From a virus: a DNA stretch of 40,780 nt. Positions 32,846 to 40,780 of the stretch are shown in pieces. Position numbers and translations under genes: made by a program. The stretch lies in IMG/VR virus record IMGVR_UViG_3300044625_000658, positions 1-40,780 of that record; one strand, written 5' to 3'. How positions within the stretch are numbered: the first letter of the stretch is position 1; every line of letters begins with the position of its first letter. The notes beneath the pieces were generated by a model that was not told where the DNA came from, searched no databases, and saw only the letters and a list, made by a program, of their open reading frames with translations.

Positions 32846-34112
32846 AATTGGATTTAGGCTGGGATTTGCTTCCTTTCACACTACTCTTTTCCACTTGTCT
32901 AGCAACCTCACCAAACAACTCGTTGGATTTCTTGGTGATACCAGTCTTTTGGATGGTAGAGAGAGTGGGGTCTTTTTCCAGGATCTTCATGAGCAGAGCA
33001 ACCTTCACTTTCATTTCGTGGTTCTCAGGTCTCTTTAGTTCCAGGATAGCTCTATCAAAATCTGTTAATGTTTCACCATTAGCAGTTTTGTATTTGTCTA
33101 CCAAAAGGAAGTCTTGTAGTTCACCAGCAAGTTTTGGGTTGATGGGGATGCCATCAAACTCCTTACTCTTCACTTTATCTTGTAGAATAGTCTGAACGTT
33201 TTGTACGTAGTGGTTCTTGATAGCCTGTTTCTGTTGAAGCTCTTGCTGTGCTTTCTCCTCCATTTGATGGAGTTTCTGAGCTTCTTTCTTCACAAGCACT
33301 TTGTGGTGCTTGGTGGCTACCGTTTCAAGATCACCGTAGTTTTTCAGTCTTTCTACTTCTGTATCAATATCTTCAGACTCAAAGCCTTGATCTGCAAGAG
33401 CTTGTCTGATTACAGCCACCTGATTGTTCTCTTGAGAGAGATCCATATCAGAGAAGCTTGCGATTTGATTGTAGGTACCGAAGTATTCTTTCGGGTTAAC
33501 ACCTTTTACAAAGATGGCATCAAATGCTTGTTGATAATCTTCACCAAACTGACCAATAAAGTTATTTACCACTTCTATAGCTCCTCTTCTTTTTTCAGCT
33601 TGGAATCTTTCCAAGAAAGCTTCAGGAGTATCAATAGGTGTATCTTCATCATCCTCATCCTTGGTAAATACACCAAGTTTGAATAGGTCATTGGACAGAG
33701 CTGTGAATCTGCTCACTTCAGGAGCTTCTTCTTCATCATCCTCTTCTTCTTTAGTTTCAGCAGGGGCAGCCGTTTTAGCTTTTGCTTTAGGAGTAATAAC
33801 TTCCTCTTCCTCTTCCTCTTCTTCTTCCTTATCATCTCCTAACAGGAACTTCTCAAGATTAGCAGAAGTATCTTCCTCAGGAGCCTTACCCTCAGCAACA
33901 ACATCTCCAATTGTTTTACCAGCAGGAGCTTTCTTAGGGGCAGGAGCAGGGTCACTCACCTCTTTTACAATCTCTTGAATATCATCAGGATTGCCTGTGG
34001 AGGTTTCTGGGGAAAGGAGATCATTTAAAAGCTCAGCATTACCAGCACCCATTTCCATGGTGTTCTCAATACTAAAGTTCCCAAATGATGGGGTGTCCAA
34101 ATTTTCAGCCAT
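32832..34112 (-). CDS. Acidic scaffold-like head assembly protein, 426 aa
   Basis: Residues 1-150 are disordered, Pro/Ala-rich and strongly acidic, with a run of nine Glu near 95-103 and further D/E runs. Residues about 155-320 are helical, including long coiled-coil helices (VKKEAQKLHQMEEKAQQELQ). The last 100 residues are helical and end in a basic/Ser tail with WFL. Such an acidic, coiled-coil protein directly before the capsid gene is typical of phage scaffolds, which line the procapsid and leave before DNA packaging. No protease active site is visible, so any cleavage would need another enzyme. It has its own promoter. Confidence 0.8.
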   Translation of the reverse strand: MAENLDTPSFGNFSIENTMEMGAGNAELLNDLLSPETSTGNPDDIQEIVKEVSDPAPAPKKAPAGKTIGDVVAEGKAPEEDTSANLEKFLLGDDKEEEEEEEEEVITPKAKAKTAAPAETKEEEDDEEEAPEVSRFTALSNDLFKLGVFTKDEDDEDTPIDTPEAFLERFQAEKRRGAIEVVNNFIGQFGEDYQQAFDAIFVKGVNPKEYFGTYNQIASFSDMDLSQENNQVAVIRQALADQGFESEDIDTEVERLKNYGDLETVATKHHKVLVKKEAQKLHQMEEKAQQELQQKQAIKNHYVQNVQTILQDKVKSKEFDGIPINPKLAGELQDFLLVDKYKTANGETLTDFDRAILELKRPENHEMKVKVALLMKILEKDPTLSTIQKTGITKKSNELFGEVARQVEKSSVKGSKSQPKSNSWFL

Positions 34113-34142
34113 ATGTAGTTCTTTTTATTTGGTTTGTGGATG

Positions 34143-34173
34143 TAAAAGTATATAAAGACTATTGAATAACAAA
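34143..34173 (-). promoter_or_regulatory. Bacteroidota-type promoter for scaffold/capsid operon
   Basis: On the minus strand: TTTG, a 19-bp spacer, then TACTTTTA (7 of 8 against TAnnTTTG). It lies 30 bp before the ATG at 34112, directly downstream of a large hairpin. It would drive scaffold and capsid separately from the terminase-portal transcript. Confidence 0.6.
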
Positions 34174-34176
34174 GAG

Positions 34177-34235
34177 TTAGAGCACTATATTGCCCATTTT
34201 TCAGGATAATATAGCATTAATGTTTTTTGCTCTAA
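34177..34235 (-). terminator. Bulged hairpin at the end of the SPFH gene
   Basis: TTAGAGCA (34177-34184) pairs with TGCTCTAA (34228-34235), and the adjoining CTATATT (34185-34191) pairs with AATATAG (34208-34214). A 13-nt bulge (34215-34227) lies on one side and a 16-nt loop at the tip. The outer arm contains the SPFH stop codon. On the minus strand it is followed by CTCTTTGTTATT, only moderately T-rich, so it may terminate, attenuate or protect the mRNA end. Confidence 0.45.
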
Positions 34236-34762
34236 TCAAGTTTGTTTATCACTGTGTCATTTATTAGCCTAAAACTACGAATAGGAGCTAGGTCTGTGAG
34301 CGTAACTTGTTGAATTTCAACACCCCACTTCTTAGCTTCCACCCTAGCTTTCTTAGAGAGAAGATTGTCAATCTCAGTATCGATGCATTCTTCCAAAGAC
34401 TTATCCATCACTACGTTCTTGATGATGGATTGTGTCATGTCAGACAGAGCATCCTGAGCATCGTACACCTCTAGAAGGAAAGTCTGCACGTCAGCAATTC
34501 TATATTTGATTACCCCCTTCACCACAATGTTCTGCTTGTCTTTTGTATACAAGCTCTGTGGAGGAAGACTGAGTGTAGTGACAACAACGTGGTTTGTCAT
34601 AAACTCATCTACAATAGGGATTCTAAAATGCAAGCCAGGCTTAGCCACCTTATGAAACTTTCCAAAGCGCAAGACAACAGCCTCCTCATACTCCATAACA
34701 ATGAAGAATGGGACAATCTTTTCTAGCCAGTTGGATATTAAGTCTATGAGCCTATCAAACAT
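34232..34762 (-). CDS. SPFH/band-7 (stomatin/prohibitin-like) domain protein, 176 aa
   Basis: Residues 1-24 are hydrophobic and amphipathic (LIDLISNWLEKIVPFFIV), a likely membrane-contact segment. Residues 25-165 match the SPFH domain: EEAVVLRFGKFHKVAKPGLH, then FRIPIVDEF, YTKDKQNIVVKGVIKYRI and a final KKWGVEIQQVTLTDL. Cellular SPFH proteins (HflK, HflC, stomatin, prohibitin) form large membrane rings and control proteases such as FtsH; this copy lacks the long C-terminal coiled coil. It is joined to the portal gene by a TAATG overlap, so it is made with head proteins. It could organise membrane-linked head assembly, shield a phage protein from FtsH, or be an acquired host gene. Confidence 0.88.
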   Translation of the reverse strand: MFDRLIDLISNWLEKIVPFFIVMEYEEAVVLRFGKFHKVAKPGLHFRIPIVDEFMTNHVVVTTLSLPPQSLYTKDKQNIVVKGVIKYRIADVQTFLLEVYDAQDALSDMTQSIIKNVVMDKSLEECIDTEIDNLLSKKARVEAKKWGVEIQQVTLTDLAPIRSFRLINDTVINKLD

Positions 34763-37356
34763 TATTTCTTAGATTTAGGTTGTTTAGCTCTACCCTTAGC
34801 GTTCTCTTTAGCAATAGCCAAATCATTAGCCTGATTTTCTCTAGCCACCTGGAGCTTCTCTCTTTCAAGAGACAGCTTTTCGGAAGCTTGTTTGTTCTTG
34901 GACAGAATCTCTTGCATCTTCATCTGATACTCTCTTGCTGCTTTAGACTCTTCGCCAGATATTTTACTTAGCTCAAGAACATCAGGAATAGCATTTTGAT
35001 TTGCATCTTCAGCAGCTACATTACCATATCCTGTAGCAGAAATAATTGCAATCTCTTTCTTGTTGAGTCTATCGAGTTCTTTCTGGTAGTTATCGTTAGC
35101 TGTCTTCTGTTCAGCCAACATAGCTTGTTGCTCAAGTTGAGCTTGCGATTGTTGTTGCTGCTGCTCAAGCTGTTGCTGTTGCATTTGCATTTGCTGCTGT
35201 TGCATAGCGTCTTGTTTCTCTTTCAGAGTCTTGAAGATGCGCTTCATCTCTCTGATAGACTTGGTGCTGTACAGCTGGATAACATCGTAGATAGATCCAC
35301 CATTCTGCATCAAAGGCTGTGCCATTTGACGAAGTTCATTGAACATTTGTGTATCGTCAGGTCTATTAGTCAGGAACACCTTCAGATCACGGAATTTTAA
35401 GTCTGTACCATTCACCTGAACAAAAGCAGACTCTCCTTCAGATGTGATGTAGGAAAGAGTAGACTGAGGTTTCTTAGACTCTACATATAGAGCAGCATCG
35501 ATAATAGCTTGATAGAGCTGACCCATGATATATTCGTGAGCCACAAACAGAGGCTCTGTCTGAGAATATGATTGTTGAACAGCAGTGTTAACCCCTGTAG
35601 CAGACTCACTAGCTGAAATAGATCCAAGTCTTTGCTTACTCATACCCACCAGTTCCCAACACTCATTCTTTAGTTGTTGAGCCAGTGTATATCTAGATTG
35701 AATCTCCTGCGTGCGCGTGAGGTCAATGTCTCTAAACTGGTTGAAGCTAGAAGGACTCTTTAAGTTCTCAGGGCTGTCATCAATAAACACAACACCCCTG
35801 TTACGAGCTTCCATTTCCCATACATCCAGTGCATCTTGGGCATCACCATCCTTGGGAACAGGTACGTGTCTGATGGATGTCAAATACACCTTACCCACCT
35901 CTTTCTCAAGAAGTTTGTAAAGCTGGTTCATGCACACATTGTATAACACCTGGAAAGGCTTCATCAAGTCAATAATAGACTTAGCCTCCGTGTTCTTCAC
36001 CTCGTGCGTTAAACCAATAATAGGACAGTAGTTGAGAAGTTTAAACGGTTTAACATGATAGATGTCTGGACCTATCTTAACTCCCTGATACCACTGGTTC
36101 ACCCATCCCCATTCCAAAGACTCTTCTGTAGGAATAGTACCACTCTTGTAGTTTTCATCTACAAGCATAGATTGCTCATTACCCAGTTCATCTATGTAAA
36201 TGAGCTTACCAATCTTTCTCTTGGAGAGCCAATAAGCACGAACCACAACATACTTGTATCCAAATGAAGACACATTGGACGTAAGTCCTAAGAAGTCTTG
36301 CAGACCATCATTATTCTGCTTCATCTCAGATTCAATCAACATTCTAGTCTGAAGCACCAATGGGTCGTATGTATCATATGTAACTGAGTCAATACCAGGA
36401 GATACGTTAGGATTACCCAGGTTAGACTCACGAACATTAATCAAACCATAGTCTTGAAGAGATGAACGCAGGTGATCAATCTCTTCTTTTGTAAGATCAG
36501 GAATGCTTTCGATGATTTCTGAAAGCTCCATAACTTGCACTGTACCAGCTGCATAGGCTCCCTGAGCTCTACCTGTAGGATCAGAGATCCACTTACGATC
36601 AGGAGTTGTAAGAAACCAAGTGTTCTTTGGGTTAGCCACTTCGATATTGAACCCAAGCTTAGAGTTGTCTTCATAGATGTGATAGAATTCTCTTGCTGAA
36701 ATACACAAATCTCTGAAAGCATCTTCAGACTTTTCTTTCAGATTGAACTCAGCTTTCTGACATGTGAGTACGTGGTTAGCCCACTTCTCAGCAATAGATG
36801 TGTAGCTGTCAAGCTCATCTTGCACTTGCTCCATGGTAAGTTGCTGAAGCTGTTCTTCATCAATCTCCTGACCAGCCATGTCTGCTTGAAGAAGAATCTT
36901 CTCCTTAGCCTTGTTCATGACATACTCCTGGAGAATGCCAGTTTTAAACTCTAGTTCTTCAGACTTGCTATCTTCATCAAAAGCTTTAACACGGAATGTG
37001 TCAGGTCTCTTAGAGATTTCACCAATCAGTTCATTCAGAGGTGTGGTGATGATGGAATACATCTTCACATATGCAGGAAGCTCTAGGTTGGTAGTGAGCA
37101 TTTCTGTAAAGCTCTTCACCTGAGGCTCTTGGTAGAAGTCTTCCATTCTCAGGATGCCCTTTACCAAGTCATAGTTCTTAACAAATGTATCACGGTTCTT
37201 TACATACTCAGCATAAGCCTTGTTTGCAAAGTAGTCCATGGTGTTCTTAATCCAACTCTCATCCATCTTCTCCTTCTCAGTCTTGAACTGATCAGGAAAT
37301 ATGTTCAAATACGCATAGCGTATGGTTGCATCTTTGGTATACCTAATGATAGCCAT
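34762..37356 (-). CDS. Portal protein (large, crAss-like type), 864 aa
   Basis: An 864-residue protein directly after the large terminase, close in size to crAss-like portals (about 800). The portal-like core spans residues about 70-640 and includes TEMLTTNLELPAYVKMYSII, LNELIGEISKRPDTFRVKAF, FYHIYEDNSKLGFNIEVANP and a later QSRYTLAQQLKNECWELVGM. The C-terminal 150 residues are a long Gln-rich helix (around 710-750) followed by charged coiled coil, probably the barrel/crown that reaches into the capsid. The start ATG shares its bases with the terminase stop in a TAATG junction. It forms the dodecameric DNA gate at one capsid vertex and docks the terminase. Confidence 0.88.
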   Translation of the reverse strand: MAIIRYTKDATIRYAYLNIFPDQFKTEKEKMDESWIKNTMDYFANKAYAEYVKNRDTFVKNYDLVKGILRMEDFYQEPQVKSFTEMLTTNLELPAYVKMYSIITTPLNELIGEISKRPDTFRVKAFDEDSKSEELEFKTGILQEYVMNKAKEKILLQADMAGQEIDEEQLQQLTMEQVQDELDSYTSIAEKWANHVLTCQKAEFNLKEKSEDAFRDLCISAREFYHIYEDNSKLGFNIEVANPKNTWFLTTPDRKWISDPTGRAQGAYAAGTVQVMELSEIIESIPDLTKEEIDHLRSSLQDYGLINVRESNLGNPNVSPGIDSVTYDTYDPLVLQTRMLIESEMKQNNDGLQDFLGLTSNVSSFGYKYVVVRAYWLSKRKIGKLIYIDELGNEQSMLVDENYKSGTIPTEESLEWGWVNQWYQGVKIGPDIYHVKPFKLLNYCPIIGLTHEVKNTEAKSIIDLMKPFQVLYNVCMNQLYKLLEKEVGKVYLTSIRHVPVPKDGDAQDALDVWEMEARNRGVVFIDDSPENLKSPSSFNQFRDIDLTRTQEIQSRYTLAQQLKNECWELVGMSKQRLGSISASESATGVNTAVQQSYSQTEPLFVAHEYIMGQLYQAIIDAALYVESKKPQSTLSYITSEGESAFVQVNGTDLKFRDLKVFLTNRPDDTQMFNELRQMAQPLMQNGGSIYDVIQLYSTKSIREMKRIFKTLKEKQDAMQQQQMQMQQQQLEQQQQQSQAQLEQQAMLAEQKTANDNYQKELDRLNKKEIAIISATGYGNVAAEDANQNAIPDVLELSKISGEESKAAREYQMKMQEILSKNKQASEKLSLEREKLQVARENQANDLAIAKENAKGRAKQPKSKK

Positions 37357-39380
37357 TATGTAAAAAGTTTACGTTTTTTCGTGTTAAATAATCCTCTAGA
37401 GTCTGTGAACAGTTGGTTCTTTGGTTTAGACTTAAACAGAGCAGCCACTCTATCATCTCCAGATCCTCCCACTCTTCCAAGAATAGGGTCCATCTTAAGT
37501 GCCTGAGCAATAGCTAGTTCTGCAGCAATGATGCGGTCAAAGTTGTCTACATCATTATATTGAATAATCTCTTCAAGAAGGACAGGATCAAACATCTTGG
37601 TGATACCTCTCACTTCCTTGGTGATATCTCCATTCTCATCTCTTTCTATAAGAATGGATTCCTCCATGTATTTCTTCAGACAGTTGTGAAGATAATCTCT
37701 GATCTTGTCTGATGAACGGTGTACTCCATACTCACGTTTAACTGTGGTATTTGGTACCACTTCCATAAGCCACTGTGGTTGCTTTTCCAGATAGTGTGCA
37801 TCGCCTTTAGATTTCATGTATTCAATAAAAGAAATATCATCGTTCTCGCAAAGTGCTCTAGCATTGTAATACTTGATAAGCAATCTAGCCTGTTCTTCCC
37901 AGGTTTCTTTCTTATCAGGTCTTGCTACATACGAAGCTACGAACATATCCTGGTACTTCTCACCTGTCAAATCATGCATTCGTTTATAAATATAAACTGC
38001 TCCCAAAGAGGAGCTATATGCTGATTTACCCTGTCTGTAAGGGTCAACTCCTGCTACATAGAGTCCATATGGAGGATTCTCAACAGGAAACTCGTATATC
38101 ACTACAGGAGCATCTTTCAGATCTGTAGCTTTGAGTGGGAAGTTAGATATGGGCTGTTTGTCTGTAAACTCATGACTGAGCTTTTCTCCATCATGAAACA
38201 AAATAACAGGGGTGCCTGTCTTGCCCTGTTCCATGAGTCTGAACTTCTGACGCTTAGCAGCCTCAATATCAAATATGTTTGTGTCCTCGTTCAGGAAGAT
38301 GTCATCCACTTCTAATGGGTAGTACATCTTCTCTTTTAGATATGCTATTCTATCTCCAGCTTTCTTGAGTCTTTCTAAGTTTGTGTTTGTGATGTTTAAT
38401 GCTTTCTCTTCATCACTTACCAACATCTTAATGTTGTGAAGATCGCTTGTTTCAGGCTGTTGAAGAAATTTACCAAGCGTACTTTCTTCCTTAGCTTCCA
38501 TTCTATACTTATACGAAATAAACAAGCCATGAACACGTCTCTCATCCTTTTCATTGTTGTAGGTTAGGAAGTTAAAATTGTCCACATCAAACATTAAGCT
38601 CTTGGCATCCAAGAACTTCTTCATATCACCACCAGTACCAGTGAGAATAGGAGAGCAGCCCCATCCAAATGGTGTGGTGAAACCAGGCACAGCTGCCTGG
38701 AAACCTCTAAGGAAAGATCCTTTACCAATCTCATCAATAATTAGTTTACGTGGTTTTGTACCTGCGATAGCCTCTTCATTGTTACCCTCATCCAAGTTTC
38801 TTACAAGGATCTGGGAGAAGGGAATACGTTCTCCAGCCTTTGTTCTGATACCGAGTGTCACTTGGTTTTTCCAGTTGTCCTCAATCCTTTGCCATCTCCA
38901 AGCTTCTGGTAGGAAGTTCAATCCCTTGTCAATCTTATCTGTAATAAGCTTAATATCGGGTGCGTTCAGTCCAGCAATAATGTTCTGGGAGTTCTCATCA
39001 AACGTAGCTCCCCAAGCAATATAGCTAGCCTCAATTACAGACTTAGCAAAACGTCTAATACCTAGGATGACTAAGCCTCGTTTCTCTTGGTGAGCTCTAT
39101 CAATTTCGTTGGTTACCACCCACTCATTATCACGTAGGTAGGGATTGGCATATTTCTGGCTGATTCTTCCACGCTCATCAATTACATCCACTTCTGTATG
39201 CCATATATTAAGATGCCAATAGAGAAATGGGTTGATGTACACCCCATCCATCATAGCACCATTCAAACACAGGTCTTTATGAAACTCAAAAAAGGGCTTG
39301 TATTCTGCTGACTCACGGTCAGGAATACGCTTCTGGTTTATAAACCAGTCATCGTAGCTAATTTTTTGTAATTCTATCAT
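37356..39380 (-). CDS. terL: Terminase large subunit, 674 aa
   Basis: The ATPase half carries a Walker A variant GIRRFAKS (107-114), Walker B KLIIDEIG (212-219, with the catalytic Glu) and a coupling motif ILTGTGG (245-251). The nuclease half has an RNase H-like arrangement: VAGVDPYRQGKSAYS (first Asp near 444), ALCENDDISFIEYMK (near 510) and VDNFDRIIAAELAIAQAL (near 613), which supply acidic metal ligands. The enzyme cuts concatemeric DNA and drives it into the procapsid through the portal. Length is at the upper end for phage TerL. It overlaps the preceding small gene by ATGA and the portal gene by 1 bp, so all three are translationally coupled. Confidence 0.95.
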   Translation of the reverse strand: MIELQKISYDDWFINQKRIPDRESAEYKPFFEFHKDLCLNGAMMDGVYINPFLYWHLNIWHTEVDVIDERGRISQKYANPYLRDNEWVVTNEIDRAHQEKRGLVILGIRRFAKSVIEASYIAWGATFDENSQNIIAGLNAPDIKLITDKIDKGLNFLPEAWRWQRIEDNWKNQVTLGIRTKAGERIPFSQILVRNLDEGNNEEAIAGTKPRKLIIDEIGKGSFLRGFQAAVPGFTTPFGWGCSPILTGTGGDMKKFLDAKSLMFDVDNFNFLTYNNEKDERRVHGLFISYKYRMEAKEESTLGKFLQQPETSDLHNIKMLVSDEEKALNITNTNLERLKKAGDRIAYLKEKMYYPLEVDDIFLNEDTNIFDIEAAKRQKFRLMEQGKTGTPVILFHDGEKLSHEFTDKQPISNFPLKATDLKDAPVVIYEFPVENPPYGLYVAGVDPYRQGKSAYSSSLGAVYIYKRMHDLTGEKYQDMFVASYVARPDKKETWEEQARLLIKYYNARALCENDDISFIEYMKSKGDAHYLEKQPQWLMEVVPNTTVKREYGVHRSSDKIRDYLHNCLKKYMEESILIERDENGDITKEVRGITKMFDPVLLEEIIQYNDVDNFDRIIAAELAIAQALKMDPILGRVGGSGDDRVAALFKSKPKNQLFTDSRGLFNTKKRKLFT

Positions 39381-39712
39381 CCTCTGTTCTTCAACCAGTC
39401 TTCAGCCATGCTTGACATTTCTCCTTTACCTCTTACCTCCACCTTAGCTTCTTCAATCTTACGAAGCTTATCAACCACCTCAAGAAGAGCTAGATAGTTC
39501 TTCATTGTCTCTTGGATAAACTTACCCTGTGCTTCAATAGAGGCAATCACCATAGGAAGCATGCCTCCTTTGGCTGTAGGTTTCCATTCAATCCTGTCTT
39601 TTAGTTCATGTAATGGATTTGCATCCACGTATGCTTTCCAGCTCTTGAGCTGTTCTTCAGCCCAATCTAGTTCAGCATTTACATATGTAGTTTTAGTACT
39701 CTTCGCCATCAT
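39377..39712 (-). CDS. Small helical protein upstream of terL, possible small terminase
   Basis: A 111-residue, mostly helical protein (ELDWAEEQLKSWKAYVDANP; QETMKNYLALLEVVDKLRKI). It precedes terL with a 4-bp ATGA overlap, the usual place of the small terminase subunit, and its size and helicity fit. No clear helix-turn-helix is visible, so the DNA-recognition role is not shown. Two adjacent ATG codons (39712 and 39709) could start it. It overlaps the previous gene by 20 bp. Confidence 0.75.
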   Translation of the reverse strand: MMAKSTKTTYVNAELDWAEEQLKSWKAYVDANPLHELKDRIEWKPTAKGGMLPMVIASIEAQGKFIQETMKNYLALLEVVDKLRKIEEAKVEVRGKGEMSSMAEDWLKNRG

Positions 39713-39980
39713 CTTCTTCTTTTAGAATGCTATCAAGATCAAGACCTTGTCTAATGATTTCATCAATCTCACTATCCCCAGAATGTGGGACATCCATCTC
39801 TAATTGGAGCTTGTATTTCTCAAGAGCAAACGCAAACTCTTTGTCTGTCATTCCCCATATGTCACCATAATCGGAAAGAGCTGTTGAGAGGTGTCTTCCT
39901 ACACCATAATGTGGATAGGACTTATGCAGCTCTGTGAGAAGGCTGACCAGCTTGCTAAAGTCACTTTGTTTTCTACTCAT
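39693..39980 (-). CDS. Conserved small protein of the packaging operon, 95 aa
   Basis: A 95-residue acidic protein. LHKSYPHYGVGRHLSTALSD and IWGMTDKEFAFALEKYKLQL are segments I recall from a family conserved near terL in Bacteroidota phages, with no known function. The C-terminus is very acidic. Its place just before the candidate small terminase suggests a role in packaging or its control. Confidence 0.78.
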   Translation of the reverse strand: MSRKQSDFSKLVSLLTELHKSYPHYGVGRHLSTALSDYGDIWGMTDKEFAFALEKYKLQLEMDVPHSGDSEIDEIIRQGLDLDSILKEEDDGEEY

Positions 39981-39984
39981 TGGT

Positions 39985-40248
39985 TTATGTCAGTTCGTTA
40001 AAATCTTCTTCGGACAATTTTCCCTTAGACCTCTCAAATATTTTCTCTGAAAGATCCTCGTAATATTGTTCTCTGTCAACGTTCATATATTCATTACTTA
40101 CAGATATACCGATGGAGTCTTGTTCCTCATCAGCTATCCCAATCAAATCTATATAATCTGCCCCTGATGTATATACATCAATAAGCGTGTCGATAAATCT
40201 TTTTAGAGGGATCTTTTTCAGTTTCACCTCGTTGTCATTTTTCTTCAT
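39985..40248 (-). CDS. Conserved small phage protein, 87 aa
   Basis: Start chosen at the ATG at 40248, which overlaps the zinc-ribbon stop as ATGA; a longer reading from 40293 would overlap that gene by 49 bp. The protein begins MKKNDNEVKLKKIPLKRFID and contains TSGADYIDLIGIADEEQDSI, a compact alpha/beta pattern seen in other phages. The C-terminal half is helical and charged. Function unknown; it may regulate neighbouring packaging genes. Confidence 0.75.
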   Translation of the reverse strand: MKKNDNEVKLKKIPLKRFIDTLIDVYTSGADYIDLIGIADEEQDSIGISVSNEYMNVDREQYYEDLSEKIFERSKGKLSEEDFNELT

Positions 40249-40520
40249 TTTGTCATTTCGTCTTCCTGCTCTTTTGTTAACACAGCACTCCACTTGTTTA
40301 TTGGACAGCTACAGGAGAGACATTTTGTTTTTGCTGCCAGGGTGCATCCACAATTTGTACAATGAGCATCTGGTCGTTTTGTCTTATGATTCTTGGAATG
40401 ATAAGGACAATTGTCACAAATGCTCAATCTCTGCTTGCTGGTTTCTTTGATGAGGGCTTTCAATTTCGCTGGGGGAAGCAGATTGTTCCTCCAACCCTCG
40501 TAGATCTGAGACAGGCTCAT
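40245..40520 (-). CDS. Zinc-ribbon phage protein, 91 aa
   Basis: Residues 1-30 form a helical opening (SQIYEGWRNNLLPPAKLKAL). The rest has Cys pairs CDNC, HCTNCGC and KCLSCSC, enough for two zinc sites. The opening plus paired CxxC layout is a recurring small protein of Bacteroidota phages. Its start lies inside the end of the HU-like gene (107-bp overlap in another frame). Both frames look coding: the HU-like tail is low in conserved features there, while this protein's opening is conserved. A nucleic-acid-binding role near packaging genes is plausible. Confidence 0.85.
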   Translation of the reverse strand: MSLSQIYEGWRNNLLPPAKLKALIKETSKQRLSICDNCPYHSKNHKTKRPDAHCTNCGCTLAAKTKCLSCSCPINKWSAVLTKEQEDEMTK

Positions 40521-40780
40521 ATTCTAATTTTGGTTTTAACGCTAATATAGCTGCTTTGACACTTTCCAGCTTTGTTCTGTTTAAAGCTGTGTCGTGTTCT
40601 GGAATCTGAATCTTTTTCTCCAGAGCCTCTTTCATAAGAATGAGGGTTGCCATCTTCTTCTCGGCTTTCTTCTGGTTGAAAAAGAACTTCCCGAACCCGC
40701 TGATTTCAATGCTCTTGTTTGTGAGCATTGCTTCGTTGGCTGAGCTGAATTGGTGGGAGATGACAGCGTCTAGGGTTTTC
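40414..40780 (-). CDS. HU/IHF-like DNA-binding protein, N-terminus beyond window
   Basis: The frame stays open past the internal ATG at 40728 to the window edge: the edge reads TLDAVISHQFSSANEAM before it, so the true start lies outside. The visible part matches the HU/IHF fold after its first helices: LTNKSIEISGFGKFFFNQKK, with the beta-arm signature GFG.F. A helical Lys-rich segment (ALEKKI, then RTKLESVKAAILALKPKL) and a Ser/Glu/Gln-rich tail follow. It would bend or wrap phage DNA, possibly at the packaging site given the nearby terminase. Its last 107 bp overlap the zinc-ribbon gene in a different frame. Confidence 0.8.
   Translation of the reverse strand, partial: KTLDAVISHQFSSANEAMLTNKSIEISGFGKFFFNQKKAEKKMATLILMKEALEKKIQIPEHDTALNRTKLESVKAAILALKPKLEYEPVSDLRGLEEQSASPSEIESPHQRNQQAEIEHL

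Noticed and set aside
40249-40293. Upstream ATG at 40293 for the 87-aa protein
   Set aside because: The added residues are Arg/Cys-rich and read within the zinc-ribbon coding region; the ATG at 40248 gives a typical ATGA coupling.
40414-40520. Frameshift joining the HU-like and zinc-ribbon genes
   Set aside because: No slippery sequence was seen, and the zinc-ribbon protein has its own ATG with a conserved-looking N-terminus.

Overview
This window is a 40.8-kb fragment of a tailed double-stranded DNA phage (Caudoviricetes). It holds nearly the whole virion-building module. Every supportable gene reads on the minus strand, so biological order runs from right to left. Coding density is very high and both ends are cut: an HU/IHF-like gene runs off the right edge and a giant virion protein runs off the left edge. 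The likely host is in the phylum Bacteroidota. Several gaps carry a TTG/TTTG box followed 19-21 bp later by TAnnTTTx, the Bacteroidota primary-sigma promoter form, and starts generally lack strong Shine-Dalgarno sequences. The order TerL, large portal, scaffold, capsid, ring/adaptor proteins, one huge tail-barrel protein and then a run of giant putative ejected proteins resembles crAss-like phages (Crassvirales) and related Bacteroidota phages. That placement comes from layout and remembered family features, not from a search.

Right part (about 40780-37356): an HU/IHF-like protein, a zinc-ribbon protein, three small conserved proteins (one a possible small terminase) and the large terminase. 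Head part (37356-28186): an 864-residue portal, a short SPFH/band-7 protein, an acidic scaffold-like protein and the major capsid protein. A strongly folded 130-bp non-coding segment follows the capsid gene, then two structural proteins and a likely capsid-decoration protein. Fibre and connector part (28099-21508): a conserved helical protein, a 46-residue zinc-ribbon gene, a tail-collar fibre, two small Thr-rich proteins, a separately promoted metallophosphoesterase, then ring/adaptor proteins with a second HU/IHF-like protein between them.

Tail and cargo part (21530-1): a 1889-residue tail-barrel/stabilization protein ends in Cys-rich modules joined by poly-Thr linkers. After it come a beta-domain protein, an HNH homing endonuclease, two proteins of about 1190 residues that share a dispersed AQxG/GG motif, a 790-residue protein and a giant protein of more than 1624 residues. 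These last four look like proteins packaged in the capsid and ejected with the DNA.

The strongest leads for new biology are the repeated AQxG motif in the two ~1190-residue proteins, the folded RNA cluster behind the capsid gene, the SPFH protein inside the head operon, and the Thr-linked Cys modules of the tail barrel. No integrase, lysis gene, tRNA, CRISPR array, insertion sequence or replication gene is visible.
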